DNA of 5,963 bases from Clostridiales bacterium. Lineage in GTDB: Bacteria; Bacillota_A; Clostridia; Tissierellales; Sedimentibacteraceae. The DNA lies in contig DOON01000078.1 in NCBI GenBank assembly GCA_003514865.1, positions 8,183-14,145 of the forward strand, given 5' to 3'. This document shows, piece by piece, positions 5,836 through 5,963 of this stretch. A model generated the notes under the pieces. The model was not told where the DNA came from. It made no database searches and saw nothing but the letters and a program-made list of their open reading frames with translations. The position numbers were made by a program, and so were the translations under genes. Within the stretch, counting starts at the first letter, position 1, and every line of letters begins with the position of its first letter.

Positions 5836-5963
5836 CTAACCAAATAATTTTGAAACACCCTCTTTCCTTCTGTCTTCTATGAGGCGGCCGTCGCGGAACA
5901 CTATGACCCTGTCTGCATATTCTGCAATTTCCGGCTCATGAGTTACCAATATAATGCTGCTTC
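5836..5963 (-). CDS. MacB/LolD-type ABC transporter ATPase, C-terminal end only
   Basis: Only the last 41 residues are in the window; the rest lies beyond the right edge. I translated it from the sequence. It opens with SSIILVTHEPEIAEYADRVI, the beta-strand and H-loop (His8 of the visible part) typical of MacB/LolD/YknY ATPases, followed by FRDGRLIEDRR, the usual C-terminal signature, and ends at TAG 5836-5838. It powers the permease encoded immediately downstream. The permease coding signal begins before this stop, so the two genes overlap and were surely cotranscribed. The substrate cannot be told from this fragment. Confidence 0.85.
   Translation of the reverse strand, partial: SSIILVTHEPEIAEYADRVIVFRDGRLIEDRRKEGVSKLFG

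Noticed and set aside
1..5963. A bacteriocin maturation/export system made of the C39-like protein and the ABC exporter
   Set aside because: The two are 4 kb apart in separate transcription units with housekeeping-type genes between. The peptidase-like protein is not fused to an ABC protein, and no double-glycine precursor peptide is visible.

Overview
The window looks like a chromosomal segment from a low-GC member of the Bacillota, most likely class Clostridia. The evidence is the AT-rich intergenic DNA, strong GGAGG-type ribosome binding sites, use of a TTG start, and a HelD-like RNA polymerase motor typical of Gram-positive bacteria. I cannot place it to genus. I see no insertion sequence, CRISPR array, tRNA or rRNA.

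Layout, left to right. At 1-577 (minus) is the 5' part of a gene for a cytosolic papain/C39-like cysteine peptidase-fold protein, cut by the window edge. Its leader has an extended -10 promoter and an 8-bp inverted repeat. A divergent intergenic region leads to a plus-strand pair. The first gene (747-3023) encodes a 758-residue HelD-family ATPase. The second (3020-3256, TTG start, 4-bp overlap) encodes a 78-residue acyl-carrier-protein-like protein whose phosphopantetheine serine is replaced by alanine. Converging on this pair, with stops only 10 bases apart, is a minus-strand methylglyoxal synthase gene (3267-3677) whose terminator hairpin lies partly inside its own last codons. Upstream of it on the same strand is a class U-type sirtuin deacetylase gene (3773-4489). 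The two are separated by about 95 bases that hold a nested set of perfect inverted repeats. The right end (4640-5963, minus) is a MacB/YknYZ-type ABC exporter, with a permease and the C-terminal end of its ATPase. The permease reading frame has no ordinary start codon where homology says the protein should begin.

How the genes may work together. HelD and the ACP-like protein are translationally coupled and probably co-regulated. HelD relatives release stalled RNA polymerase. The ACP-like protein cannot carry an acyl chain by the normal route, so a protein-binding role is a reasonable but untested guess. The sirtuin and methylglyoxal synthase may share a transcript, but nothing in the sequence shows that they share a pathway. 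The ABC exporter is a separate unit continuing beyond the right edge, where the rest of the ATPase must lie. A membrane-fusion (adaptor) subunit is common in such operons but is not visible here.

The most unusual items are the serine-less ACP-like partner of HelD, the broken or non-canonical start of the permease, the nested palindromes between the sirtuin and methylglyoxal synthase genes, and a 14-bp perfect palindrome over the likely sirtuin promoter.
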